NCBI GenBank assembly: GCA_902633855.1
Contig: CACPHU010000003.1
Span: 58,329 to 122,328 of the forward strand
DNA from: an uncultured OCS116 cluster bacterium
GTDB lineage: Bacteria; Pseudomonadota; Alphaproteobacteria; Rhizobiales; TMED25
Direction of reading: 5' to 3'
Length of the DNA stretch: 64,000 nucleotides
The translations under genes were made by a program, and so were the position numbers. Below, piece after piece: positions 54,430 through 62,952 of the stretch; position 1 is the first letter of the stretch; every line of letters starts with the position of its first letter. Below the pieces are notes generated by a model. That model had not been told where the DNA came from. It made no database searches and saw nothing but the letters and a program-made list of their open reading frames with translations.

Positions 54430-55674
54430 ATGAAGATTGATCATTACGCCCGTGGAGGATTTAATGTCAGCTATGAGGAGAGGGTCTCTCCATCAGAGCT
54501 TAGATCACAACGAATAGAGAAGGTGAAGACTGAGCTTAAAAAAGCAGGGCTTGATGCACTTCTTGTTTGGAAAGATGAAAATCAACGCTATCTTACCGAC
54601 CTCAGGCCTCAGATTATTCATGGAAAATCAACTTGTTTAAATGGCGCACTCTTAATAGAGAATGAAGAGCCGATTCTTTTTTGTTCTGGTGGCGAAAGAG
54701 ATAGAATTGATAGAACAATGCCATGGATAAAAGAAGTGCATACTATCCCAATAATTGAGGAAAAAGCACTTATTCAGGGTCTTGTAAGGGACATACTTGG
54801 ACCAGTTCTAAAAAAATATAAACTAGAAAATGCAAAAATTGGACTGGATGAGTCAAATATTATTTTCCATAAGACACTTGAAGAGCATTTTCCAAATTTA
54901 TCTATCGAGGATGGTGATACGCCCATGCAGAAAGCAAGGATGATAAAATTGCCCGGTGAGGTTGTCATGCTTGAGGAAGCCACAGCAATTGCTGACGCAG
55001 TTTGTGCGACTGCAATTAATTCTGTTCAGGAAGGTGTTCGTGAGTGTGATGTAGCAGCCAATGCAATGCATACGCTATATACTTTAGGAGGGGAATACTC
55101 ACATGTGACAACACCATTCGTTGCATCAGGCGAACACATGGCACCACCAAATAGAATCTGTTCTGATAAAATTATCAGAGATGGAGATTTGGTCTTTATT
55201 GATATTGGGGCAGCATGGAATGGCTATTTTGGCGATATGGCACGAACAGTTTATTGTGGTACACAAGCTTCATCACCGTCAAAAGAACAAATAAATGTAT
55301 ATAGTGCAGTGTATTATGGTCTACAAGCTGGTATCAATGAAATGAGACCAGGTAAGACAAATAAGGACTCTGCAAATGCCCTCATAAATGAGGCATCAAA
55401 GTTTGGCCTTGGTGGACGTTTTTTATCATTATTTATTGGTCATGGTGTCGGTATTGGAGCAAATGAACCGCCTTATATTGGGGAAACTCTCCCTGGTGCT
55501 CCGGAGTATGAATTTGAGCCTGGAATGGTATTTGCTGTTGAACCATTAATTTGGATTGATAGTGTCAGAGGTGGTGGCGGAGTTCGTCTTGAAGAAATGG
55601 TACTAGTAACTGAGGATGGACCACATATTATGTCGAGAACGCCATTTGATGAGAGACTAATAACTGATAAATAA
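54430..55674 (+). CDS. M24 family metallopeptidase (Xaa-Pro aminopeptidase-like)
   Basis: A 414-residue pita-bread hydrolase. All five metal-ligand contexts are there: Asp in VFIDIGAAWNG and YFGDMART, His in FIGHGVGIGANEPP, Glu in VFAVEPLIW and VRLEEMVLV. The N-terminal creatinase-like domain covers roughly residues 1-160. The GAGG site upstream is good. It is 13 bases after the DRE-TIM gene, in an operon with two dehydrogenases, so a small-molecule amide or dipeptide derivative is a likelier substrate than proteins. It resembles the partial M24 gene at the left edge. Confidence 0.9.
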   Translation: MKIDHYARGGFNVSYEERVSPSELRSQRIEKVKTELKKAGLDALLVWKDENQRYLTDLRPQIIHGKSTCLNGALLIENEEPILFCSGGERDRIDRTMPWIKEVHTIPIIEEKALIQGLVRDILGPVLKKYKLENAKIGLDESNIIFHKTLEEHFPNLSIEDGDTPMQKARMIKLPGEVVMLEEATAIADAVCATAINSVQEGVRECDVAANAMHTLYTLGGEYSHVTTPFVASGEHMAPPNRICSDKIIRDGDLVFIDIGAAWNGYFGDMARTVYCGTQASSPSKEQINVYSAVYYGLQAGINEMRPGKTNKDSANALINEASKFGLGGRFLSLFIGHGVGIGANEPPYIGETLPGAPEYEFEPGMVFAVEPLIWIDSVRGGGGVRLEEMVLVTEDGPHIMSRTPFDERLITDK

Positions 55675-55688
55675 AAAGGGGTAATAAA

Positions 55689-56681
55689 ATGGCAAAAACA
55701 AAGATATTTATAACTCAACCAATAGCACAAAGTGCGATTGACAGATTGGAGCAACGAGGTGACGTCGAGATAAAAGTACACCCAGACGCATCAAAAATTA
55801 TACCATACGACACACTCATGGATGAAGTAATGCATTGTGATATTCTATACTGTTTACTACATGACGTCGTAGATAAAAAAATTATGCAAGCCAATCCAAA
55901 TCTTAGAGCGGTTGCGTCACAGTCAATTACACCTGATAGAATTGATGTAAAAGGAGCGACAGAAATAGGTATGCCTGTTACGGTAATACCAGCAGTTGTG
56001 ACAGATGCAACAGCTGATATAGCTTTTGGGCTTCTATTATGCGTAGCCAGAAGAATACTTGAGGCAGATCGATTCGTTCGAGCGGGAGGTTATCCAGGAG
56101 CTCAATCGGCATTATTTTTAGGTGGCGATGTCTCTGGGAAGACACTTGGCCTTGTTGGAGGAAGAGGAAGAATCGGTAAAGCAACAGGAGTTCGTGGTAA
56201 AGGCTTTGGCATGAAAGTGATATATTGGGGACCAAATAGGATGACACCAGAAGATGAAGCTGAATTTGGATTTGAATATGTCGAATATGAGGAATTATTC
56301 AAGCAGTCAGATTTTGTTTCAGTTCATGCTGCAGAAAGGCCAGAGACAATTCATTTGATATCCGACAAAGAATTTAAACTTATGAAAAAATCTGCTTATA
56401 TCATCAATACAGCCAGAGGGCCTATAATAGATGAGAAAGCAATGGTAAGAGCTCTTCAAAATGGTGAAATTGCTGGAGCTGGCCTGGATGTTTATGAAAA
56501 CGAGCCACAGATCGAAGAAGAATTATTTGCGATGGATAATGTCGTTTTAGCTCCCCATCTTGGGTCCGCCGGTAAGGATGTCCGCGAAGGTATGGCACAT
56601 CGAGTTGTAGATAATATAGAAGCGCTGATTGATGGCACAACACCACCAAATTGCGTCAACCCAGAAACTTTAAAAAAATAG
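55689..56681 (+). CDS. D-2-hydroxyacid dehydrogenase family protein
   Basis: The 330-residue product has the Rossmann motif in LGLVGGRGRIGKATG and the catalytic Arg (NTARGPIIDEKAM), Glu (DVYENEPQ) and His (LAPHLGSA). It belongs to the glyoxylate/phosphoglycerate-type dehydrogenases; substrate unknown. AAGGGG lies 8 bases before the ATG. It is 14 bases after the M24 gene and 8 bases before another dehydrogenase of the same superfamily. Confidence 0.9.
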   Translation: MAKTKIFITQPIAQSAIDRLEQRGDVEIKVHPDASKIIPYDTLMDEVMHCDILYCLLHDVVDKKIMQANPNLRAVASQSITPDRIDVKGATEIGMPVTVIPAVVTDATADIAFGLLLCVARRILEADRFVRAGGYPGAQSALFLGGDVSGKTLGLVGGRGRIGKATGVRGKGFGMKVIYWGPNRMTPEDEAEFGFEYVEYEELFKQSDFVSVHAAERPETIHLISDKEFKLMKKSAYIINTARGPIIDEKAMVRALQNGEIAGAGLDVYENEPQIEEELFAMDNVVLAPHLGSAGKDVREGMAHRVVDNIEALIDGTTPPNCVNPETLKK

Positions 56682-56689
56682 GTATTTAA

Positions 56690-57652
56690 ATGAAAAACGG
56701 TCCACTTGTTGTTGTAACGGATAGCCCATTTCCTTCACTAGATCCAGCAAAAAAGGCATTGGAAGAAGCAAATGCTGAGGTAGTTCAGGCTCCTAGCAGT
56801 TCTGAGGAAGATATAATTAAAGCAGCTGAGAATGCAGATGCAATCCTAGTTACTTATGCTAAGCTAAATGAAAGCATACTAAGAAGCCTAAAAAACTGTA
56901 AGGCGATAGGTCGTTTTGGAATTGGTGTTGATAATATAGATCTAAAAGTTGCAGGTGAGTTAGGAATATCTGTTAATTATGTTCCAGACTACTGCCTTGA
57001 TGAAGTATCAGACCAAGCAATGGCTATGATTATATCAATGGCACGAAAAATTCCACAATCAAATAAACTTGTTCAATCAGGCAGATGGGAGATGCCAGCT
57101 GTAGTCCCAATGTACAGGTTAAGAGGTAAAACTGTGGGTCTTATTGGGTTTGGAAATATTCCTAGACTAATGACACCTAAAGCTCAGGCATTTGGCTTTA
57201 ATGTGATAGCCGCTGATCCATACGCACCAAAAGAACTGTTTGAAAAGTATGGAGTTGAAAGCGTTAGCATGGATGAATTATATGAAAGATCAGACTTCAT
57301 ATCAGTACATGCTCCACTACTCCCAGAGACAAAGGGTTTGGTAAATAAAGACGCATTCAAAAAAATGAAAGATACTGCAGTTATTGTGAATACAGCGCGT
57401 GGTCCACTTATTAATGAGAAAGATTTGATAGAAGCCCTCGATAAGAATGAAATTGGTGGAGCTGGTTTAGACGTTGTTGAAACTGAGCCCTTACCAAAAA
57501 ATTCACCGCTCATTGGAAGGGATAATGTGATACTTGCGCCACATACGGCCTTTTACTCAGTAGAAGCTCTCGAAGAACTTCAGACAAAAGCTGCTTCAGA
57601 TGTTGCAAGAGTGCTAAATGGTGAAGAGCCTGTATATCCAATTAAGGCTTAG
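56690..57652 (+). CDS. C-terminal-binding-protein-like D-2-hydroxyacid dehydrogenase
   Basis: A 320-residue paralogue of the preceding enzyme with catalytic Arg (NTARGPLINEKDL), Glu (DVVETEPL) and His (LAPHTAFYS). The dinucleotide motif reads GLIGFGNIPRLM, so the third Gly of GxGxxG is Pro, as in the CtBP-like branch. The two genes are adjacent but not close in sequence, so they probably act on different acids. It ends the forward run. Confidence 0.88.
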   Translation: MKNGPLVVVTDSPFPSLDPAKKALEEANAEVVQAPSSSEEDIIKAAENADAILVTYAKLNESILRSLKNCKAIGRFGIGVDNIDLKVAGELGISVNYVPDYCLDEVSDQAMAMIISMARKIPQSNKLVQSGRWEMPAVVPMYRLRGKTVGLIGFGNIPRLMTPKAQAFGFNVIAADPYAPKELFEKYGVESVSMDELYERSDFISVHAPLLPETKGLVNKDAFKKMKDTAVIVNTARGPLINEKDLIEALDKNEIGGAGLDVVETEPLPKNSPLIGRDNVILAPHTAFYSVEALEELQTKAASDVARVLNGEEPVYPIKA

Positions 57653-57656
57653 AGGA

Positions 57657-58124
57657 TTAGTTGCTGATTACCTTTCCTTTAGACAGAACAAGGGGTTTCA
57701 AGTCTGTGTGGGAGTAGTCAGTTACATTTCCGACAAAAATTTCATGATCCCCTCCAGGAAAAATTGAATGTACAACACACTCGAAGTTTGCGATACACCC
57801 TCTAATTTTTGGTAGTTTCTTTTCACTCATATCCCATTGAACATTTAAAAATTTATTTTCCGATGGGGTCGAAAATATCTTTAATAATTCTTCCTGTTCG
57901 CTAGAGAGTATATTTACTTCAAATAATCTTCTGTATTTAAAGGCATCAAGACTTGGGGCTTTTTTGGAGAGTCCCCACATAATTAATGGTGGTTCCAGAG
58001 ATAATGAAGTAAATGAATTAATTGTAACACCAATCGGTTCAAATTGTTCATCTGAGGTCGTGATAATCGCAACACCTGTTGCGAAGCAACCCATAGCTTT
58101 CCTTAGATCATTTGTATTTTCCAT
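57657..58124 (-). CDS. Flavin reductase family protein
   Basis: A 155-residue FMN-binding split-barrel protein, like the reductase part of two-component monooxygenases: DLRKAMGCFATGVAIITT, GVTINSFTSLSLEPPLIMWGLSKKAPS and the tail HEIFVGNVTDYSH. It gives reduced flavin to a partner oxygenase; a luciferase-like oxygenase is far upstream at 4215-5312 and no partner is adjacent. It starts 11 bases after the LDH2-type gene and is likely co-transcribed with it. Confidence 0.87.
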   Translation of the reverse strand: MENTNDLRKAMGCFATGVAIITTSDEQFEPIGVTINSFTSLSLEPPLIMWGLSKKAPSLDAFKYRRLFEVNILSSEQEELLKIFSTPSENKFLNVQWDMSEKKLPKIRGCIANFECVVHSIFPGGDHEIFVGNVTDYSHTDLKPLVLSKGKVISN

Positions 58125-58135
58125 GCTTTTAAATT

Positions 58136-59194
58136 TCAGTATATTTTATTAATATTTAATTGCTCGGATAATGCATCCAAGACATTTTTTAAATTCTCAT
58201 GTATAGGAATACCATTTTTTGTTCTATCAAGATAAATCTGATGAGATCGTTCACCAGGCAGTCTTATTTCATTGAAACCAGGCATTAATTTTGATCCCTT
58301 CATCTCAGTCCATACTTGATCAATATTTTTTTTGAAACCTTCAACTTCTGTGAAAGAGGCGATGTCAACTGCAATTATGAAATGACCTGTATTTGTAAAA
58401 CTGGATGCATCAGCATTAAAATCTACCACCGCTTTACCAAATGATGCACCATTCAATGTGCCTGCAAGAATGCCAAACATTAGAGCAAGGCCGTAACCCT
58501 TTGCCTCACCAATTGGAAGCAAATAGCCTTCACTAGATTTTTTTGGGTCAGTTAGTGGTTTGCCTTCCCCATCAATCATCCACCCCACAGGCATTTCTTC
58601 ATTTCTTTGTAGCTTTTCTTTGACCTTCCCATAAGCCGCGACTGTGGTTGCCATATCTAATACAATTGGAGGCTCATTCCAGCTTGGAACTGAAATTGCG
58701 ATAGGATTTGTTGATAGAAGTAGGTCTGTTCCACCCCATGGCGGTACATGGTTTCCACTACCCACCGCAACATAAATGCCAATCATATTATGTTCTAGAG
58801 GAATTCGTGCATACAATGATGCTGGCCCAGCGTGATTTGATGAATTTGCCCCAACCCAAGCAACACCGTTTTCTTTTGCTTTTTTGACAGCCAGGTTCGC
58901 AGCATGCTCCATCACGAGATGACCCATAGCATTGTCACCATTCAAAACTGCCATTGAATTCTTTTCACGCTCAATTCGGATATTTGGCGTTTTATTTATA
59001 CCACCTGCCAGGAGCCTTTTTGTGTATTGGGGCAATCTAAAGACACCGTGTGCATCGCTTCCAATAAGATCGGCTTGTGTCATTAACTTCGCGACAATAT
59101 GTGCATTATCTTGAGGTAACCCAATTGTAATTAATGCGGTATTTATAAAATTGAATAACTGATCTTCACTAATACGCTTCAAATTTTCTTTCAT
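58136..59194 (-). CDS. LDH2/malate dehydrogenase family (AllD/ComC-like) oxidoreductase
   Basis: A 352-residue protein of the NAD(P)-dependent LDH2 family (ureidoglycolate, sulfolactate or delta1-piperideine dehydrogenases). Recognisable blocks are SDAHGVFRLPQYTKRL, AMGHLVMEHAANLAVKKAKENGVAWVGANSSNHAGPASLYAR, and GEAKGYGLALMFGILAGTLNGA. AAGGG is 7 bases before the ATG. It is followed by a flavin reductase gene. The substrate cannot be told from sequence. Confidence 0.9.
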   Translation of the reverse strand: MKENLKRISEDQLFNFINTALITIGLPQDNAHIVAKLMTQADLIGSDAHGVFRLPQYTKRLLAGGINKTPNIRIEREKNSMAVLNGDNAMGHLVMEHAANLAVKKAKENGVAWVGANSSNHAGPASLYARIPLEHNMIGIYVAVGSGNHVPPWGGTDLLLSTNPIAISVPSWNEPPIVLDMATTVAAYGKVKEKLQRNEEMPVGWMIDGEGKPLTDPKKSSEGYLLPIGEAKGYGLALMFGILAGTLNGASFGKAVVDFNADASSFTNTGHFIIAVDIASFTEVEGFKKNIDQVWTEMKGSKLMPGFNEIRLPGERSHQIYLDRTKNGIPIHENLKNVLDALSEQLNINKIY

Positions 59195-59300
59195 AATTAA
59201 ACCCTTAAAAAATGATAATAATGCAATATTATGTTTGATAGCATTTTATTATTGAGCAATATAATGATATTCTAATTTTGAATTATTGGGAATAAAATAA

Positions 59301-59591
59301 ATGGTCACATATTGGATAGCAAGGGCAAAAATAATTAATAATGAGTCATATCAAAAATATGCAAGTAAGGCTGGAGATATAGTTGAGAGCTATGGCGGTC
59401 GTTTTTTAACACGAGGTGGTGATTACCATATTATGGAGGGCACCGATCATTTTACAAGGTTTGTCATTGCTGAATTTCCAGATAAACAAAGTGCTATAAA
59501 TTGTTTTGAGTCAGAAGAGTATAAAAATGCTGCATCGAATAGAAGAAATGGTTCAGGGGATGTTGATATTGTTTTTGTTGAAAGTAATTAA
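59301..59591 (+). CDS. DUF1330 domain-containing protein
   Basis: A 96-residue protein with YWIARAKIINNESYQKYASKAGDIVESYGGRFLTRGGDY and FPDKQSAINCFESEEYK, which matches the DUF1330 family of small ferredoxin-fold proteins. They are often encoded among catabolic genes with unknown function. It opens a short forward run with a cupin (20 bases on) and an NAD-dependent dehydrogenase. Confidence 0.87.
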   Translation: MVTYWIARAKIINNESYQKYASKAGDIVESYGGRFLTRGGDYHIMEGTDHFTRFVIAEFPDKQSAINCFESEEYKNAASNRRNGSGDVDIVFVESN

Positions 59592-59611
59592 ATATAAAAT
59601 GGGAGAAAATT

Positions 59612-60019
59612 ATGACAGCCACTATTATAAAATATGAGGATAGGCCAAACTTCGATAGAGGTGATGGCGTATCTACCGCTCTACTCTATGGTAAGGATAA
59701 TGCCGAGGGTACAATATTTACGTCTGGATTTACAACCTTTCCAACGGGAAGAGCGGCGCCAATGCACAGCCATAATTGCTGTGAACAAGTATTAATAATT
59801 TCCGGTAATGCAGAAGTTGAATGTGGAGGAATTAAGACTGAATTAACAGCAATGGATAACTCTTTTATACCAGCAAATGTACCACATAGGTTTAACAATA
59901 TTGGAGATGAACCCCTCACAATATTTTGGATATACGGCGAAACAAATGTAACTAGAACCTTTACAGAGACAGGGGAAACTGTTCAGCATCTCTCATCAGG
60001 GGATAAAGTAACAAAATGA
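59612..60019 (+). CDS. Cupin domain-containing protein
   Basis: A 135-residue single-domain cupin. The metal-binding motif 1 is in APMHSHNCCEQVLIISGNAEVECGG and motif 2 in NVPHRFNNIGDEPLTIFWIYG, with the His and Glu ligands in place. Such proteins act as isomerases, dioxygenases or sensors of small molecules. GGGAG is upstream. The stop overlaps the next ATG by 4 bases (ATGA), giving translational coupling with a dehydrogenase. Confidence 0.88.
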   Translation: MTATIIKYEDRPNFDRGDGVSTALLYGKDNAEGTIFTSGFTTFPTGRAAPMHSHNCCEQVLIISGNAEVECGGIKTELTAMDNSFIPANVPHRFNNIGDEPLTIFWIYGETNVTRTFTETGETVQHLSSGDKVTK

Positions 60020-60903
60020 AAAATATTACGCCATTTGTTTCTGTTGTTGGCATCGGTCAAATGGGACTTGGAATTGCGAAAAATATACAAAATGCTGGTT
60101 ATCTAAATTCTATTTTTGAGATTAATGAAAGTCTTCTCAGTAAATTTAAAAGAAGCGAAAATCTTATCATTAATGATGCAAAAAAGGGTTTGAAATCATC
60201 TAATGTACTTATTTTTGTTGTGCCCAGCACAACACAAATTAAAGACTTTCTTTTTGGCTCAAACTGGATTGATCATATCAATGAAAACACAATTATAGTT
60301 GACCTAACAACGTCAAACCCTGATGAGACAAAAAAATTATCAAACGAATTGAGTGTGCAGAAAATAAATTATATTGATTGTGGAATGACCGGAGGAGCTC
60401 AGGGTGCAGAAAATGGAACCCTCACATTAATGATGGGCGGCGACAAAAGTATCATGGACTCAGTAACTCCCGTATTAGATACTTTTACTAACAGACTAAT
60501 TCATGTGGGCAGCATTGGATCAGGGCATGCACTTAAGCTCATACATAATATGGTTACACATACAATATTTCTAGCAACTGTTGAGGGAGTAATTAGTGCG
60601 AAAAAACTTGGTATTGATCCTAAGATAGTTATTGATGTGTTTAATTCAGGTAATGCAAGAAGCTATATATCACAGTCAAGATTCCCAAACCATATATTAT
60701 CAGAAAAATGGGACGCTAGATCGCGTGTTTCTAACCTCCATAAGGATTTAAGTATGGTTACCGACTTACTGAATGATAATCAAATTGGCTGCCCCTATGG
60801 GGAGCTGACCACGTCAATATTACAAAATGCAATATCCGGCGGTCTTGCAGATATAGATTTTTCATTGCTATTCAACGAGTATGAAAAACTTATAAGTGAT
60901 TAA
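60016..60903 (+). CDS. 3-hydroxyisobutyrate dehydrogenase family protein
   Basis: A 295-residue NAD(P)-dependent beta-hydroxyacid dehydrogenase. It has the Rossmann motif VVGIGQMGLGIAKNIQNAG, the substrate loop DCGMTGGAQGAENGTLTLMMGG, and the catalytic Lys in GSGHALKLIHNM. Substrate could be a 3-hydroxy acid or a tartronate semialdehyde-like compound. The start overlaps the cupin stop, so both are expressed together. Confidence 0.89.
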   Translation: MKNITPFVSVVGIGQMGLGIAKNIQNAGYLNSIFEINESLLSKFKRSENLIINDAKKGLKSSNVLIFVVPSTTQIKDFLFGSNWIDHINENTIIVDLTTSNPDETKKLSNELSVQKINYIDCGMTGGAQGAENGTLTLMMGGDKSIMDSVTPVLDTFTNRLIHVGSIGSGHALKLIHNMVTHTIFLATVEGVISAKKLGIDPKIVIDVFNSGNARSYISQSRFPNHILSEKWDARSRVSNLHKDLSMVTDLLNDNQIGCPYGELTTSILQNAISGGLADIDFSLLFNEYEKLISD

Positions 60904-60919
60904 TATGCGGTGAAGTAGA

Positions 60920-61834
60920 TTGGCGAAGAATAGTATATATTGGGCTGGATATCATCCTGAAAAGTCCGTTCAAGCACAGAGTATTCATTTTCTAAGAAAT
61001 GAGTTTAAAATGCTCTACGGTGATGATATTGATTTCAAATTTGTCTCAGATGTAGGAGATTTAGGCTACAATGCCATTGACCTGCTTAACCTTGTTGAAG
61101 ATGGTCAAATAGATTGTTGCTATTTTTTTTCAAGCTATCTTACAGAGAGAGTAAAAGAGCTGAATATATTTGAAATACCATTTCAAATATCAAGCAGAGA
61201 AATGGTCTACAATTTGCTTGATGGAGAAATAGGCGAATACTTATCAAACAAAGTTGAACTCAATACAGGCTATAAAGTAATTGGATGGTGGGATAATGGG
61301 ATTCGCCACTTATCATCAAATAAAAAAAATATTAAGTCCATGGATGATTGCAAAAATATGACAATACGAATTGCCAAAAATAGCATGCATAAAATGGCAT
61401 TCGAGTCGCTTGGCTTCACAACTAAATTTGTTGATGTTAAGAATCTAAAGAATGCAATCATCCAAAATGAAATAGATACACAAGAAAATCCACTCACAAA
61501 TATTATCAATTACGGTATTGAGGAATATCATAAATATATTACCTTGTCGTCTCATCTGTATGGAACCTCAATTTTACTATGCAATAAGAAGAAATATTAC
61601 AGTTGGGATAAGCTATTCCAAGATAACCTTATTACCCTTACAAAGAGAACAACTGCTTACCAAAGACAGCTCGCAATCGATGAGGATGCAAAATGTATGA
61701 AATATTTGAAAATGAATGGGACAAAGATTATGAAATTAGATAAAATACTTCGTGACGAAATGAAATTAAAATGTTTAGATGCCGGCCTTAATGTAATCGA
61801 AAAGTTTCCAGATCATATTAGAAAAATATTATAA
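60920..61834 (+). CDS. DctP-like TRAP substrate-binding protein homologue without signal peptide
   Basis: The 304-residue product has the DctP fold seen in TRAP transporter binding proteins: FVSDVGDLGYNAIDLLNLVEDGQIDCCYFF, EIPFQISSREMVYNLL, YKVIGWWDNGIRHLSSNKKNIKSMDDCKNMTIRI and DTQENPLTNI, including the carboxylate-binding Arg position. It starts at a TTG directly after the previous gene and an upstream stop (TGA at 60911) excludes extension, so there is no signal peptide. No membrane subunits (DctQ, DctM) follow. It may work in the cytoplasm as a ligand-binding or enzyme-like protein, or be a relic. Confidence 0.75.
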   Translation: MAKNSIYWAGYHPEKSVQAQSIHFLRNEFKMLYGDDIDFKFVSDVGDLGYNAIDLLNLVEDGQIDCCYFFSSYLTERVKELNIFEIPFQISSREMVYNLLDGEIGEYLSNKVELNTGYKVIGWWDNGIRHLSSNKKNIKSMDDCKNMTIRIAKNSMHKMAFESLGFTTKFVDVKNLKNAIIQNEIDTQENPLTNIINYGIEEYHKYITLSSHLYGTSILLCNKKKYYSWDKLFQDNLITLTKRTTAYQRQLAIDEDAKCMKYLKMNGTKIMKLDKILRDEMKLKCLDAGLNVIEKFPDHIRKIL

Positions 61835-61845
61835 AAAAATATTAA

Positions 61846-62952
61846 CTAGAATATATCGTCCATTCTGTCAGGTAAGACAATTTCCTTTTCTTCTTTTGCA
61901 GATAAATCCATAGCCATAGTCATAAGTAGATTTCTGTGCCCATCTTGAGCAGTAGCGTGGGGAGTGTCTTGGCCTGTACACAGGCGAGTATACCAGGTAT
62001 TGGTTTCTTCTCGCATTGGACCCCAGAATTGTCCACCTTGAATATCACCAGCTGGATAACTTGTTAAAAAATCAACGTGCCTACCCTGTGGTGGGGAATA
62101 TTCTCTCGATGTGTATCCTGCTCCTTGTGCAATATTCGACGCTAAAACTAGATCACGGTGAGTATCCTCAATGTCAATAACGCCCTCGGTCCCAACAATA
62201 CCTATTTCTAAGCCATAAACTGATCCTGGCCAAACTTCTGGTAAGGCCCAAGAAATATTCATACTCCAAATAGTCCCATCATCCATTGTGAATATGCCAA
62301 AGGTGGAGTCTTTCGTACCCCATTGATTGAGTACACCATCAACTGATTTAGCGTAAACACTGACAGGATTTTTTCCCTCCATCAACCACATTGACATGTC
62401 GAGGCTATGCGTACCTGAGACAACCATCGGAGTTAGATTCTGACGATCATTTGTTTTATTTATTGTTGCAATTGGGACCATTTTATTCATGAAAGCCCTT
62501 GTGACGACTGAATGAACGTGACCGATTTGACCTGTGGTAAGCCTCTCCTTGACTGCAAGAAATCTGCGTCTAAATCTATTCGTGTAACCCATGACGGTAT
62601 CTATATTATTACTCTCAATTGCATCAATAATTTTTCTCGAGTCTAGTGGGTTCGTGGCCAGTGGTTTTTCAATAAATAATGAATGTCCCATCTCTACGGC
62701 CTTCAGAGTAGGCTCAACATGCGCATTCTCTTCTGTTGCAATAATAACAGCATTAACTTCGCTCCTACTCAAAAGTTCGTTAAAATCTGTTGTGTAGAAA
62801 TCAGCATTGCAATCGGATGCTAATTTTTCTGCCACTTCTTTGCGGATGTCACATAATCCAAGCCATTTAATGCCAGGATAGTCGCGGGCTAATTCAGCTC
62901 TAATTCTACCAATTGTACCACAACCAATAACTGCTAATCCAATATCTTTCAT
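61846..62952 (-). CDS. Gfo/Idh/MocA family oxidoreductase
   Basis: A 368-residue dehydrogenase with LAVIGCGTIGRIRAELA, the EKPLATNPLDSRK motif, and the C-terminal substrate domain with FRRRFLAVKERLTTGQIG and GQFWGPMREETNTWYTRL. The start overlaps the upstream gene stop (TAATG), so it is coupled to another member of the same family. These enzymes oxidise or isomerise sugars, inositols or related polyols; the substrate is not known. Confidence 0.89.
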   Translation of the reverse strand: MKDIGLAVIGCGTIGRIRAELARDYPGIKWLGLCDIRKEVAEKLASDCNADFYTTDFNELLSRSEVNAVIIATEENAHVEPTLKAVEMGHSLFIEKPLATNPLDSRKIIDAIESNNIDTVMGYTNRFRRRFLAVKERLTTGQIGHVHSVVTRAFMNKMVPIATINKTNDRQNLTPMVVSGTHSLDMSMWLMEGKNPVSVYAKSVDGVLNQWGTKDSTFGIFTMDDGTIWSMNISWALPEVWPGSVYGLEIGIVGTEGVIDIEDTHRDLVLASNIAQGAGYTSREYSPPQGRHVDFLTSYPAGDIQGGQFWGPMREETNTWYTRLCTGQDTPHATAQDGHRNLLMTMAMDLSAKEEKEIVLPDRMDDIF

